Part shown: positions 54,875 to 63,161 of the stretch, in pieces
Layout: the number at the start of each line of letters is the position of its first letter
Numbering within the stretch: the stretch's first letter is position 1
Source: G020348185 sp964525045
GTDB taxonomy: Bacteria > Nitrospirota > Nitrospiria > Nitrospirales > UBA8639
Direction of reading: 5' to 3'
Length of the DNA: 64,000 nucleotides
Assembly (NCBI GenBank): GCA_964525045.1
Contig: CAZGFD010000017.1
Location: 14,184-78,183 of the forward strand
Position numbers and translations under genes: made by a program
Notes under the pieces: generated by a model
Databases searched by the model: none
What the model was told of the DNA's origin: nothing
The model's input: only the letters and a program-made list of their open reading frames with translations

Positions 54875-55056
54875 GCAATCTCTGTCAGGATACCAACCCA
54901 ATCAATCTCCTTTTCATGGTCCTTTAGTCTTCTGTGGAGAGCGATTGTGTATACCTCTTCGCTCACGCAACAGCGATCTCTGTCCTTATTGCGCCCTGGG
55001 ATAAGAAAGGAAGAAGAAATTGGGGAACTAAAAGTATAGAGTCAAGAAGTGACCCC
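54875..55056. mobile_element. MITE-like element, copy 2 (left end lost)
   Basis: Matches copy 1 from GCAATCTCTGTCAGGATACC to the right end GTCAAGAAGTGACCCC. The left end with its inverted repeat is absent. The upstream 100 bases do not match the other copies. Confidence 0.7.
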
Positions 55057-55106
55057 TTTCTTTTGTTTATACTTCACAACTTTTAGCCCTCCCGTCAAAA
55101 AAAATT

Positions 55107-55670
55107 CTAACGCCCGAAAAACCCCAAAATGTTGTCCTTTTTGACAATATTGGAATTACTCACCCCTACCAGAACGTTTGAGCTGTTTGTATACATGACC
55201 CTCGCGTCGACGGCGATATCACGACATTGCTTATCTGAGAGAACAACCGCCCGTCCTTCCCAAGAAAACGTTAGGGGCGGGCAAATACTATTGCAAATAG
55301 TAATCGTATTCCCTCGAGTACAAAAATCAAACGTTTGTCCTGGAAGAATTTCCGTGATGGGCGCGGTGCAGGCAAGGTCCCCATTTCCGATATAGAAGTC
55401 CACGCGGACCTCACAGGTATTTCGTGAGCGATTGGTGACGGATACATCCGTCGTCATTCTGGTCGACCCAAATCCGCGGTCCCGGGCGTATGTCACCAGG
55501 AATCGTTCTTTTGCATCCTCCAACCCTTCCACTTCTGGCAATGCCGCGGCCGGAGCCGATGTTTCGGCTTCAAACCCATCAATATCTTCCTGCGCAACAA
55601 CGATCGTGCTGGGAAATCCGAATCCAAAAAGAAAGAGTGCTGGAAGCACAATACGATGTAATTTTTTCAT
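55107..55670 (-). CDS. hypothetical exported protein
   Basis: 187 residues behind AAGGAGAAGG. A signal peptide (LPALFLFGFGFPSTIVVA) precedes an acidic/Ala-rich linker and a domain with DVSVTNRSRNTCEVRVDFYI, GDLACTAPITEILPGQ, and CNSICPPLTFSWEGRAVV. Six Cys probably form disulfides. The alternating strand pattern suggests an immunoglobulin-like secreted domain. I recognise no family. It is transcribed leftward, converging on the parvulin gene and the copy-2 element. Confidence 0.55.
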   Translation of the reverse strand: MKKLHRIVLPALFLFGFGFPSTIVVAQEDIDGFEAETSAPAAALPEVEGLEDAKERFLVTYARDRGFGSTRMTTDVSVTNRSRNTCEVRVDFYIGNGDLACTAPITEILPGQTFDFCTRGNTITICNSICPPLTFSWEGRAVVLSDKQCRDIAVDARVMYTNSSNVLVGVSNSNIVKKDNILGFFGR

Positions 55671-55912
55671 GATTCCTTCTCCTTACTGAAAAATTAACCC
55701 TATACACCACCCCCTCATTCCATTTCCTCCCCAAGTTTAATAGCACAATCCTTTCGTATCGGGTTAGAGACAGATATCTCCAATGACCGAGTTTTTTGTA
55801 CCTAACGAAAGCTATCAACTTAGGGGCAAATGTCCCTAACGATCTCTTTCCAAGCTATTAGTTGTCGAATGGAATAAAAAATTCAAACGTGTTTTTTGGG
55901 CAATTGGAAACG

Positions 55913-55942
55913 ACCCAAGGGGCCGTGGTATGCCCCTTGGGT
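55913..55942. terminator. terminator-like hairpin
   Basis: ACCCAAGGGGC and GCCCCTTGGGT pair perfectly over 11 bp with an eight-base loop. There is no clear T-run on either side. The rest of 55671-56085 is non-coding by inspection. Confidence 0.4.
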
Positions 55943-56085
55943 TAGTCCCCGGTCTCCGGATGAGGGAGGGAGGCAGGCGGCGAGTTGAGCTCTTTCAGCC
56001 CTTTTGCACTCCTTGTGCGCGAGTTAATGATTTTTCAAAAAAAAGACACCCGACCCCTTAAATATAAAAATTGTCGCCATGGACG

Positions 56086-56586
56086 TTACTGGGCCGCCAC
56101 ACAGAGGATAGAGTCGGGATGGCACTTTTTTTCGTTGATCTTGATGGAATCATAAAGGTGATGAAAATCCGGTGGTAGCTTGAAGGTCTTTGGAGGAAGG
56201 CCGGTCTTGTCCTCTTCGGTCAATTGAAGGTGAAGGGAGTTCAAAGCAAATTCTCCCAACTGGTAAACCCCTGGGATTCCCCCTATCATGCTGGTGCCCA
56301 GTGCCATTCCGAACTTTAAAGTTGTGAAAAGCCCGGCCCAGAAAACATCTAGACCTTTTTTGACATCGGCCTGATATTCTTTAAGGGACTTTCTTTTGGC
56401 CATGAGTGCTTCCCCGATTTTTTCCTCGGCCATCATTTGGGTGATGGCCCCTATTTCAAGTTGTTGGAGGATATTCGTGTTATGAATATCTAATTCTTCC
56501 TGAAGCTCGTCATGATACTGGGAGGCGCACCCGACGAGAGGAATGAGGAGAATGATAGATAAAATAACAGACATGACGTGCCTCAT
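56086..56586 (-). CDS. hypothetical lipoprotein
   Basis: About 166 residues from ATG 56586 (the frame is open to 56673 with other ATGs; ribosome binding sites are weak throughout). A hydrophobic signal (VMSVILSIILLIPLVGC) ends in a lipobox. The mature part is helical and charged (YHDELQEELDIHNTNILQQL), then has a Gly-rich hydrophobic stretch (FGMALGTSMIGGIPGVYQLG) that may be membrane-inserting, and a short Pro-rich end with two Cys. I recognise no family. Transcribed leftward. Confidence 0.5.
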   Translation of the reverse strand: MRHVMSVILSIILLIPLVGCASQYHDELQEELDIHNTNILQQLEIGAITQMMAEEKIGEALMAKRKSLKEYQADVKKGLDVFWAGLFTTLKFGMALGTSMIGGIPGVYQLGEFALNSLHLQLTEEDKTGLPPKTFKLPPDFHHLYDSIKINEKKCHPDSILCVAAQ

Positions 56587-56875
56587 CGGCGGAAAGCCTA
56601 GGAAGTTAGAAGCCATCATTTGAGTTTGGTCCATTGTAAACAATAACCAAAAAAACGGAACCTCACGAGTCAATTCGCCTTCCTATGATTAAACCGTTAA
56701 GTCATGCAAAAAAATGGACGAATGGGAAGCCTGATGGCTATATTATCTCAAAAATTTTGGGGCATGTGATAGAGGTAAAATCACTTATGCAATGGGAGGC
56801 CGTGTGGGCCGTTGCCAGGCCATTCTATTCGGGCATGCTCTCCGAGGGGTTGTTGATGGACCGCCTCCCATGTCA

Positions 56876-57793
56876 TTAAGGTTTCATATTGTGTGCAGCC
56901 CATTTCGCAAATGTCGTGAAGCCCTCTGGGCACAGCTTATTGGCTAGCGCAATTTTCTTTTCAGCATCCGGCCCGAAATAGGTGTATTCTTCAAAGTAAT
57001 TCATCATCTCTCTGAGCTCTTGGGCCCCAGGAAAAGGAAACGAGTCGTAGACCTCATTGGGAACCTGGGTGACGGCGAAGTTGTGGCCTTGGGAGTTGAG
57101 GGTATCGACCAACCCTTGCCAGCTTGTGACTTCCGATGCTTGCGCCAAATGTTGCCCCTGCCCAAATAACTCTGGTTGTTCCAATGCCCGCGCCACTAAA
57201 CGTCCCAATTCGGTGGGATCGCCAACATGCACGCTTTTCGATTCCGGATTCATGGTAATCGTCCATCCGGTTCGCCCGTCTCCTAAAGGCTGGGGGGCCA
57301 TCATCCCAAGAAAATTTTGAAAATACATAGGGGCTTCGACAAACGTATAGGCCGGAAAGGCTGCCGCTTTCACTTCAACATCAACGAGAGCTTTGCCTGT
57401 AAAGTGAATCACCTCGTACTTACCGTGGGAAATTTCCTTGCAGTTGGGCAGAGTCGACCAAACCAGATGGTGTACACCCGCAGCCTTCGCCGCTTTCACG
57501 GCAAGCGTACCTTGTGCCGTTTCGTTTTCGCTTGTTCCAGGATCCCAAAAATTGGTGACCACAAAGGCCCCATATGCACCGGCAAAGGCTGGTGGGAGGG
57601 TTTCGGGTTTGGTTAAATCTCCTTGCACCACTTCGCAACCTTGTTTTTTGAGGGCTTGCGCCTTTTCACTATTGGGATTGCGAGTTATTGCCCGAACGCC
57701 AAACTTTCCGCTGGCAAGCAGTTCCTTCACTACCCCGCTCCCTTGATTTCCCGTTGCTCCCATGACAGTAATGATCTTTTGGTCTATATGCAT
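56876..57793 (-). CDS. NmrA-family NAD(P)-binding protein
   Basis: 305 residues behind GGAGGAAA. An atypical short-chain dehydrogenase fold: the nucleotide motif VMGATGNQGSGVVKELLASG (GxxGxxG near 12-18), VRAITRNPNSEKAQAL and EVVQGDLTKPETL. Then VHHLVWSTLPNCKEIS (the catalytic Tyr is absent, as usual for NmrA/HSCARG) and FVEAPMYFQNFLGMM. NmrA-like proteins sense NAD(P) redox state or act as reductases. Cytoplasmic. Neighbour genes give no pathway clue. Confidence 0.88.
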   Translation of the reverse strand: MHIDQKIITVMGATGNQGSGVVKELLASGKFGVRAITRNPNSEKAQALKKQGCEVVQGDLTKPETLPPAFAGAYGAFVVTNFWDPGTSENETAQGTLAVKAAKAAGVHHLVWSTLPNCKEISHGKYEVIHFTGKALVDVEVKAAAFPAYTFVEAPMYFQNFLGMMAPQPLGDGRTGWTITMNPESKSVHVGDPTELGRLVARALEQPELFGQGQHLAQASEVTSWQGLVDTLNSQGHNFAVTQVPNEVYDSFPFPGAQELREMMNYFEEYTYFGPDAEKKIALANKLCPEGFTTFAKWAAHNMKP

Positions 57794-58123
57794 AGTTTCC
57801 TCCTACTCAGTTCCCTGACTACCTTTCAATAGTAAGCCCCCAGTCAGGAAAGATATGGGGCTCTTCTTGGTCTTGCCCCCCGTTTCATGGACAGAGCGGT
57901 TCATATTATCAAAACGATCGTGTCTAACAAATCCCCTCACCAGAAAGGACGTGGGCCGGCAGTGAAAGGCAATCATTGAACTGGTGGGCTTGTTCAAGAC
58001 TGAGCCATGGTACCAGGTATCGTCGACATCCGGACCCACATCGAGTATTGTCTGTATTCTCTAAGATTCCAATTCTCCTGGAGTTTTGAATGTTCCGTGT
58101 TTTTATATCGATTAATGGACTGA
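57794..58123. other. divergent intergenic region
   Basis: Separates the GC-balanced NmrA gene from the AT-rich WavE-like gene. The right half becomes AT-rich near 58080, which marks the left edge of the polysaccharide patch. No clear promoter identified. Confidence 0.35.
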
Positions 58124-59332
58124 ATGATGCGGAATAATACTATCTTATTCACGGGATTGGTCAGAAACGAAAGCCTGTTCATAGATAAATTGCAGAAATG
58201 TTTAAGTTTAAGAGCTGAAGGGTTTATTTCCAATATTATAGTTTCTACATGGAGAGGTGAACTAAAGCGATATCCCCGGTTAAGAAATGTAATAAGTGAA
58301 TCAAATGTTCTTGTAGTAAATTCTGAGGAGCCTAATCTAAAGCTTCCCGGTCACTTACTTCATCAAATGAAAGCTTTTTATGTTGGGCTTTCGGTTTGTG
58401 AAGATAATGCCTATGTGTACAAAATGAGGTCAGATATTGGAACATTCGATGTCCCCTCAGTTACCAGAATATTAAAAGGAGATTATTGTTATTCAGTGGA
58501 TGCTTCTGGCGGGTGGCCAAAATTCTTTTCAGAGCGAATAGTCATAGAAAGCGCTCTTGTATGCCATCCTTTTTATATGAATGATATTCAGTTTTACGGT
58601 GCGAAACCTGACTTGCTAAAAATGGTAAATTGTGACCTTTTTTATGAGATGGTGTACATAAAATTAGCTCCTGAGCAGTTTTTTCATATAAAGTCATTTT
58701 CCGGCCTAAGAATTTTTGATGAGTACTTTAAATTTAACCAGGGACTTTTTCATACTGAGAAAGAAAAAAATATCAAGTTCCACTCGCTGATATCTGAATC
58801 GAGCTTTTTACAAAAAGTTATTGCCGTGTATTGGCTAATATTATTTAAGTACTATTATTTTCGATCGGGCGGTTTGCATTCTCGTAAATTTGAAGGTGCG
58901 GTAGCGTTTGATGATTTGTTTCAAGGGAAAATTCCCCAAATGAAACTAATGTCAGATAGAATTCCTACCCCCGTCTGTGGGGGTTTTGGATGGTTTGCAG
59001 AATTGTTTGAATCTGGGTTGGTAACTGGAGGTTTAAAAAATATCTTCAAATACGTGAGCGAGTTTTCAGATTTTAAGCGATTGCAAGATTATGAAATTTC
59101 TAGAACTTTTTCTCAAGATGTTGAAAAATACTATAGTGATCTTGAAAAAAAACTGGGGGCGGTTCCTAAAAAAGGGTATGAAAAATCCTCCGCTTATGAA
59201 CTTGTTTTTTCAGGGCCAAATTTGAGGGCTTCGAGTACATTGTTCAAGTTTAAAGCATTTAAACGATTAGAAGTTATCCTAAATAAACTTAGATGCAAAT
59301 TCCAAGATGTGATTAAAGGTTCAATAAAATGA
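58124..59332 (+). CDS. WavE-like lipopolysaccharide/surface-glycan protein
   Basis: 402 residues starting at ATG 58124 (a second ATG follows at once). It opens NTILFTGLVRNESLFIDKLQ, then FISNIIVSTWRGELKRYPRL, and has the donor-site-like motif YVYKMRSDIG (about residue 100). This pattern (VSTWxGE...LKMRSD) is that of the WavE lipopolysaccharide-synthesis family, which resembles GT-A transferases. Codon use is clearly AT-rich compared with the window. It starts a likely transferred surface-polysaccharide patch. Sugar donor and acceptor unknown; no membrane segment. Confidence 0.65.
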   Translation: MMRNNTILFTGLVRNESLFIDKLQKCLSLRAEGFISNIIVSTWRGELKRYPRLRNVISESNVLVVNSEEPNLKLPGHLLHQMKAFYVGLSVCEDNAYVYKMRSDIGTFDVPSVTRILKGDYCYSVDASGGWPKFFSERIVIESALVCHPFYMNDIQFYGAKPDLLKMVNCDLFYEMVYIKLAPEQFFHIKSFSGLRIFDEYFKFNQGLFHTEKEKNIKFHSLISESSFLQKVIAVYWLILFKYYYFRSGGLHSRKFEGAVAFDDLFQGKIPQMKLMSDRIPTPVCGGFGWFAELFESGLVTGGLKNIFKYVSEFSDFKRLQDYEISRTFSQDVEKYYSDLEKKLGAVPKKGYEKSSAYELVFSGPNLRASSTLFKFKAFKRLEVILNKLRCKFQDVIKGSIK

Positions 59333-59810
59333 TAGGTGGAAATGACCTTCCCCCTCATATTGAACCCGCTAACAGGCAATATTGACCCGCCATTAGCCTT
59401 GTTGGGCCTTCTCGGTTGGCACAACGGGGCGTTAAAATTCCCATTCTTCCCGTAACAGCATCTACCCCTGGCGATTCTGGTCCATTGGGGTAATTCGCTT
59501 GTATCTCGCCTGACCAAACGGAGCCTTAAAGACGTCGATGGAACCCCTCGAGACCGCGATTCCCATTCGCCACACAGTCCGGCAGCGTGTGGGCCCCTCT
59601 GAGGCAAGAATGCCCTGTTTAAAAATTCCCAATATTTGAGGTTTCTTTTTATCAATGGATTTTTGTTGATCGGAATTGAGCTTAATGGCAGAATTCTCCC
59701 CAGATTCAGGTATATGGTTTGGCTTCAAGCGAGGTTTTTTTGAATCAAGGCCAATATCATAGATTGGGAATTGTCCAATAAGAAATCCCGGTTAATATGA
59801 TTGACGACGA
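59333..59810. other. GC-rich spacer, possible mobile-element debris
   Basis: An island of higher GC inside the AT-rich patch. A minus-strand frame carries a protein-like stretch (RRPNKANGGSILPVSGFN) but no recognisable domain. Another ORF in this region is also featureless. It may be the remnant of an insertion; unproven. Confidence 0.3.
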
Positions 59811-61184
59811 ATGATGCCGATTAAACTGATTATCTTTGATATGGACGGTGTGTTGGTCGACGCAGGGGAGTTCCACTATCAAGCCCTTAACAGAGCCTTG
59901 TCGTTGGTGGGTGAAGAGTATGTCATTCCTAGAACAGAACATTTGGCCATTTATGACGGATTACCAACAAAAAGAAAATTGGACCTGCTTACGGAGAAAA
60001 AGAATTTTCCCAAAGTAAAGCATGATTTCGTTTGGGAGAAGAAACAAAAATTCACCGAAAAGATGGTGTCAGAAGAAATGACCTATGATGAAAGAATGAG
60101 AAGCATTCTTTCCCGTCTTAAAAATGATGGATATACCTTGTGCGTCGCGTCCAATTCAATTCGTCAGTCGGTCAAGATGATACTTTTACGAAAGGGGTTA
60201 CTGGAGTATTTCGATTTCTATTATTCTAATCAGGATGTGATTGAGCCAAAACCGAACGTAGAAATGTATTTGAGGTGCATGATAAAAGCCGGCTGTTCTC
60301 CAAAAGAAACCCTCATTGTTGAAGATTCCTTAATTGGAAGAAAAGCGGCCATAGAAAGTGGGGCCCAATTATGCGCGGTTCGAAACATCCATGATGTGAC
60401 CTACGAAAAAATTAGAAATTCCATCGAATCCATTGGGGGCAACGACATCAAACCAAAATGGCAGGGTGGGAATTTGAATGTGTTAATACCTATGGCCGGT
60501 GCGGGACGGCGGTTCGAATTAGCAGGATATACGTTTCCGAAACCCCTTATCGAAGTGGGCGGGAAGCCAATGATCCAGTTGGTAGTTGAAAACATCAATA
60601 TTGATGCTAAACATACGTTTATTGTTCAAAAGTCACATTATGAGAAATATCATTTGAACTATCTTCTGAATTTGATCAGCCCTGAATGTAATGTTGTTCA
60701 GGTAGATGGAATAACGGAAGGCGCGGCTTGCTCCACCCTCCTTGCTAAAAAGTTTATTGACAATGATGAAGCCTTGGTCATCGCCAATTCCGACCAATTT
60801 ATTGAATGGGACAGTAACGAATTCATGTATTCAATGGTAGCCGAGAATATTGATGGCGGAATTCTCACATTCGAGGCCACTCATCCTAAATGGAGTTATG
60901 CCAGGTTAGACGGAAACGGTTTTGTCTGTGAAGTTGCAGAGAAGAAACCCATTAGCAAAATTGCGACCGTGGGGATCTACTATTGGAAAAAAGGACGCGA
61001 TTACGTGAAGTATGCAGAACAAATGATCAATAAGAACATTCGCGTTCACAACGAATTCTATGTTTGCCCAGTCTACAATGAAGCCATTAAAGACGGAAAG
61101 AAAATTAAAGTATTTGGTATAGACAAAATGTGGGCGCTTGGAACACCTGAAGATCTGAATATCTTTTCCGGTAATTTCCGATGA
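59811..61184 (+). CDS. HAD phosphatase-sugar nucleotidyltransferase fusion
   Basis: 457 residues. The N-terminal HAD domain (about 1-215) has FDMDGVLVDAGEFHYQAL (nucleophile Asp), SNSIRQS and KPNVEMYLRCM, with the late acidic motif IVEDSLIGRKAA. The C-terminal half (about 222-457) is a nucleotidyltransferase: NVLIPMAGAGRRFELAGYTF, KPLIEVGGKPMI, and a later NSDQFIEW site. Fusion suggests coupled phosphate removal and NTP-dependent activation of a small polyol or sugar for a surface glycan. The GDPD-like gene overlaps its stop (ATGA), reinforcing a common pathway. Product unknown. Confidence 0.85.
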   Translation: MMPIKLIIFDMDGVLVDAGEFHYQALNRALSLVGEEYVIPRTEHLAIYDGLPTKRKLDLLTEKKNFPKVKHDFVWEKKQKFTEKMVSEEMTYDERMRSILSRLKNDGYTLCVASNSIRQSVKMILLRKGLLEYFDFYYSNQDVIEPKPNVEMYLRCMIKAGCSPKETLIVEDSLIGRKAAIESGAQLCAVRNIHDVTYEKIRNSIESIGGNDIKPKWQGGNLNVLIPMAGAGRRFELAGYTFPKPLIEVGGKPMIQLVVENINIDAKHTFIVQKSHYEKYHLNYLLNLISPECNVVQVDGITEGAACSTLLAKKFIDNDEALVIANSDQFIEWDSNEFMYSMVAENIDGGILTFEATHPKWSYARLDGNGFVCEVAEKKPISKIATVGIYYWKKGRDYVKYAEQMINKNIRVHNEFYVCPVYNEAIKDGKKIKVFGIDKMWALGTPEDLNIFSGNFR

Positions 61185-61654
61185 TCTTTATCGCGCATCG
61201 CGGAAACCTTAATGGACCTAATCCAGAAAAAGAGAACCATCCTGATTATATTAAATCAGCGTTAAGCCAACATTATGACGTAGAGATAGATGTTTGGGTC
61301 GTTGATGGAAAATATGTACTAGGGCACGACGCTCCCGAATATGAGGTCGAATTCGATTTAATCAATCGACAGAGAAATTTGTGGTTACATGCAAAAAACT
61401 TAGAGGCTCTGGAAAAGATGTGCACCGAGCCACAATTGCATTATTTCTGGCACCAAAAGGATGATTATGTGGCCACAAGTAAAGGATATATATGGACATA
61501 TCCTGGAAAAAGACTTGGTCCACGTTCAATATGTGTGATGCCGGAGTTTTTTGGGGACTTAAAATTGAATGAGTGCGCCGGGGTATGCAGTGATTTTGTG
61601 AAGAAATACAGGGAGGCTATAAAATCCGGGTCCGTTTTGGAAAGCAATAATTAA
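61181..61654 (+). CDS. short GDPD-like protein of the polysaccharide cluster
   Basis: 157 residues; its ATG overlaps the previous stop (ATGA), so it is translationally coupled. Start FIAHRGNLNGPNPEKENHPDYI and YDVEIDVWVVDGKYVLGHD correspond to the HRG...ENT and ExD...VxxHD metal sites of glycerophosphodiester phosphodiesterases. The rest is truncated compared with the ~250-residue family, but the pattern (ENHPDYIxxALxxxYDVEID) is that of capsule-cluster members. It probably acts on a phosphodiester-linked glycerol-type building block, an inference supported by the adjacent HAD-nucleotidyltransferase. Confidence 0.7.
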   Translation: MIFIAHRGNLNGPNPEKENHPDYIKSALSQHYDVEIDVWVVDGKYVLGHDAPEYEVEFDLINRQRNLWLHAKNLEALEKMCTEPQLHYFWHQKDDYVATSKGYIWTYPGKRLGPRSICVMPEFFGDLKLNECAGVCSDFVKKYREAIKSGSVLESNN

Positions 61655-61672
61655 ACCCGATATGATAAAGAG

Positions 61673-61815
61673 GGGGTCGTTGCTTGATATGACATATGAT
61701 TTTAAAGGCTCTCTACCGCCATCTCCTCCGAACCATCTCTGTCTTTATTTTGCCCTGGTATATGGAAGGAAGTAAAAATTGCGGTACTGAATACTATAAA
61801 TTTAAGAAGCGACCA
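61673..61815. mobile_element. MITE-like element, copy 3 (internally deleted)
   Basis: Left end GGGGTCGTTGCTTGAT and right end AAGAAGCGACCAC, with only 143 bases between. It shares GGCTCTCTACCGCCATCTCC with copy 4 and lacks the TCATGGTCC core. It begins 18 bases after the GDPD-like stop. Confidence 0.65.
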
Positions 61816-61897
61816 CTATTATTAACGCTCCACCCCCTAACTACCACCGAACTCCTCATCTAAGCTCATCAGTGCCGACGCAACAAACGTCACAGGT

Positions 61898-62212
61898 TCA
61901 ACCTGGCTTATAATAGCCATACACTCGGTTTAATACTTCCGATAAGATGGCTTCATGTTGCTCCACGGCTTCATCCCACGTAGAACAGCGGCGGCAGGTC
62001 TGATCAAGATCCCCACCAAACACCATCGTTTCAAAAAGGAGCGGGGGGCCGGGGAAGAACTGATGATCAATGCCCAGGAAAACGGTAGACACCTCAATAT
62101 CAGCGACCTGTGTGCGACTCACAACCCGATCCGCTGTTTCCACCCATTCACCAAATTCCTTCGCACTAGATGCCAAAATGGGAACCTTATTACGCAGAAT
62201 ATAGTATCGCAT
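61898..62212 (-). CDS. conserved small hypothetical protein
   Basis: 104 residues, with GGAG eight bases before ATG 62212. It starts MRYYILRNKVPILASSAKEF, continues with GEWVETADRVVSRTQVADIEVST, and has VFLGIDHQFFPGPPLLFETM, then a CRRCSTWDEAVEQHEAIL end. I recognise this pattern from small uncharacterised proteins common in phages and bacterial accessory regions. Function unknown. With the HNH gene it is bracketed by repeat-element copies 3 and 4, consistent with a small mobile cargo region. Confidence 0.7.
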   Translation of the reverse strand: MRYYILRNKVPILASSAKEFGEWVETADRVVSRTQVADIEVSTVFLGIDHQFFPGPPLLFETMVFGGDLDQTCRRCSTWDEAVEQHEAILSEVLNRVYGYYKPG

Positions 62213-62306
62213 GGGAAGAGCTCCAGATCATATTCTACGGAGATGAGGGTGAGGCATGAGAATTGACCTATTGGTACCTAAAGGACGGGTTTATTAGGGG
62301 GCTACC

Positions 62307-62636
62307 CTAAGAGGTCAAATAGTCCCCGAGTACTCCTCGGCTGTGCTCATCGTCGTGGCAGTAGATGCACAGGTTTTCCCAATTAGATCCATTGGAGGGA
62401 TTGTTGTGGTGATTCCCGTCTTTATGATGGACGGTGAGCAGACGTTTATTGGCCTCGTCGAACTCCCGCCCACACTTCGCGCAAATCAGCCCGTGAATCT
62501 TCAGGGATTGTTCTCTGTAGGGGTGAGACGGAAATTGTTTTTTCTTTAGCTCCTTGACGACTTCTTCCACAGGTCGACTGCTTTGTGGTTTCTGGATCCG
62601 CCGAAGCTTGTGCCGTCCCTTGTATGGACCTCCCAT
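62307..62636 (-). CDS. YajD-type HNH nuclease
   Basis: 109 residues. The basic N-terminus (PYKGRHKLRRIQKPQ) leads to the HNH core: LICAKCGREFDEANKRLLTVHHKDGNHHNNP, then NWENLCIYCHDDEHS. Two CxxC pairs (CAKC, CIYC) bind the structural zinc; HH...N...H form the ββα-metal site. Length and order match the YajD family. It lies head-to-tail with the conserved small gene and would nick or cleave DNA; biological target unknown. ATG 62636 has GGAG about ten bases upstream. Confidence 0.85.
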   Translation of the reverse strand: MGGPYKGRHKLRRIQKPQSSRPVEEVVKELKKKQFPSHPYREQSLKIHGLICAKCGREFDEANKRLLTVHHKDGNHHNNPSNGSNWENLCIYCHDDEHSRGVLGDYLTS

Positions 62637-62710
62637 CGTTCACGTGCTCCAGGTGAGTATTCTCTCATATTAACTCCCCTTTGGTATAGCTTTGTCAATT
62701 AACCAAAAAG

Positions 62711-62960
62711 AGGCAGTCCTTGCTCGACCTGACTTATATTTTTAGGCTCTTTACCGCCATCTCCTTTGAGCCATCTCTGGCAGGATAAAAACCCAATCAC
62801 CCTCCATTTCATGGTCCGTTAGTTTTCTGTGGAGAGCGATTGAGGATACGCCTGCTCTCACCCAACAGAGATCTCTATCCATATTTTTCCCTGGCAGAAG
62901 GAAGGAAGAAAGGAAGAAGAAAGTGAGGAAATTGATAGTATAAAGTCAAGAAGCGACCCC
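62711..62960. mobile_element. MITE-like element, copy 4 (longest copy, 250 bp)
   Basis: Right end GTCAAGAAGCGACCCC is intact; the left end (GGCAGTCCTTGCTCGAC) is degenerate. Inside are GGCTCTTTACCGCCATCTCC, TCATGGTCCGTTAG, CTTTTCTGTGGAGAGC-like and a GA-rich stretch (GGAAGGAAGAAAGGAAGAAG). No ORF. It appears to be the most complete internal sequence among the four copies. Confidence 0.65.
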
Positions 62961-63161
62961 TTCTTATTGTTGCTGTCAGCGATGTTCTGCTACATATCAC
63001 TTAACTTTTAACTCTTCTTTCTCTTGTGGAACGACCGTTCAGTCTCTACTGGTTAGCCTCGACGATTGACTGGATTGGCAAAAAGTGGGAGACTTCGGGG
63101 CAGATTTCTTTAAATTTTCATGCTCGCATGGGAAATGTCTGCTAAATGCAAGGAGGAGAAA

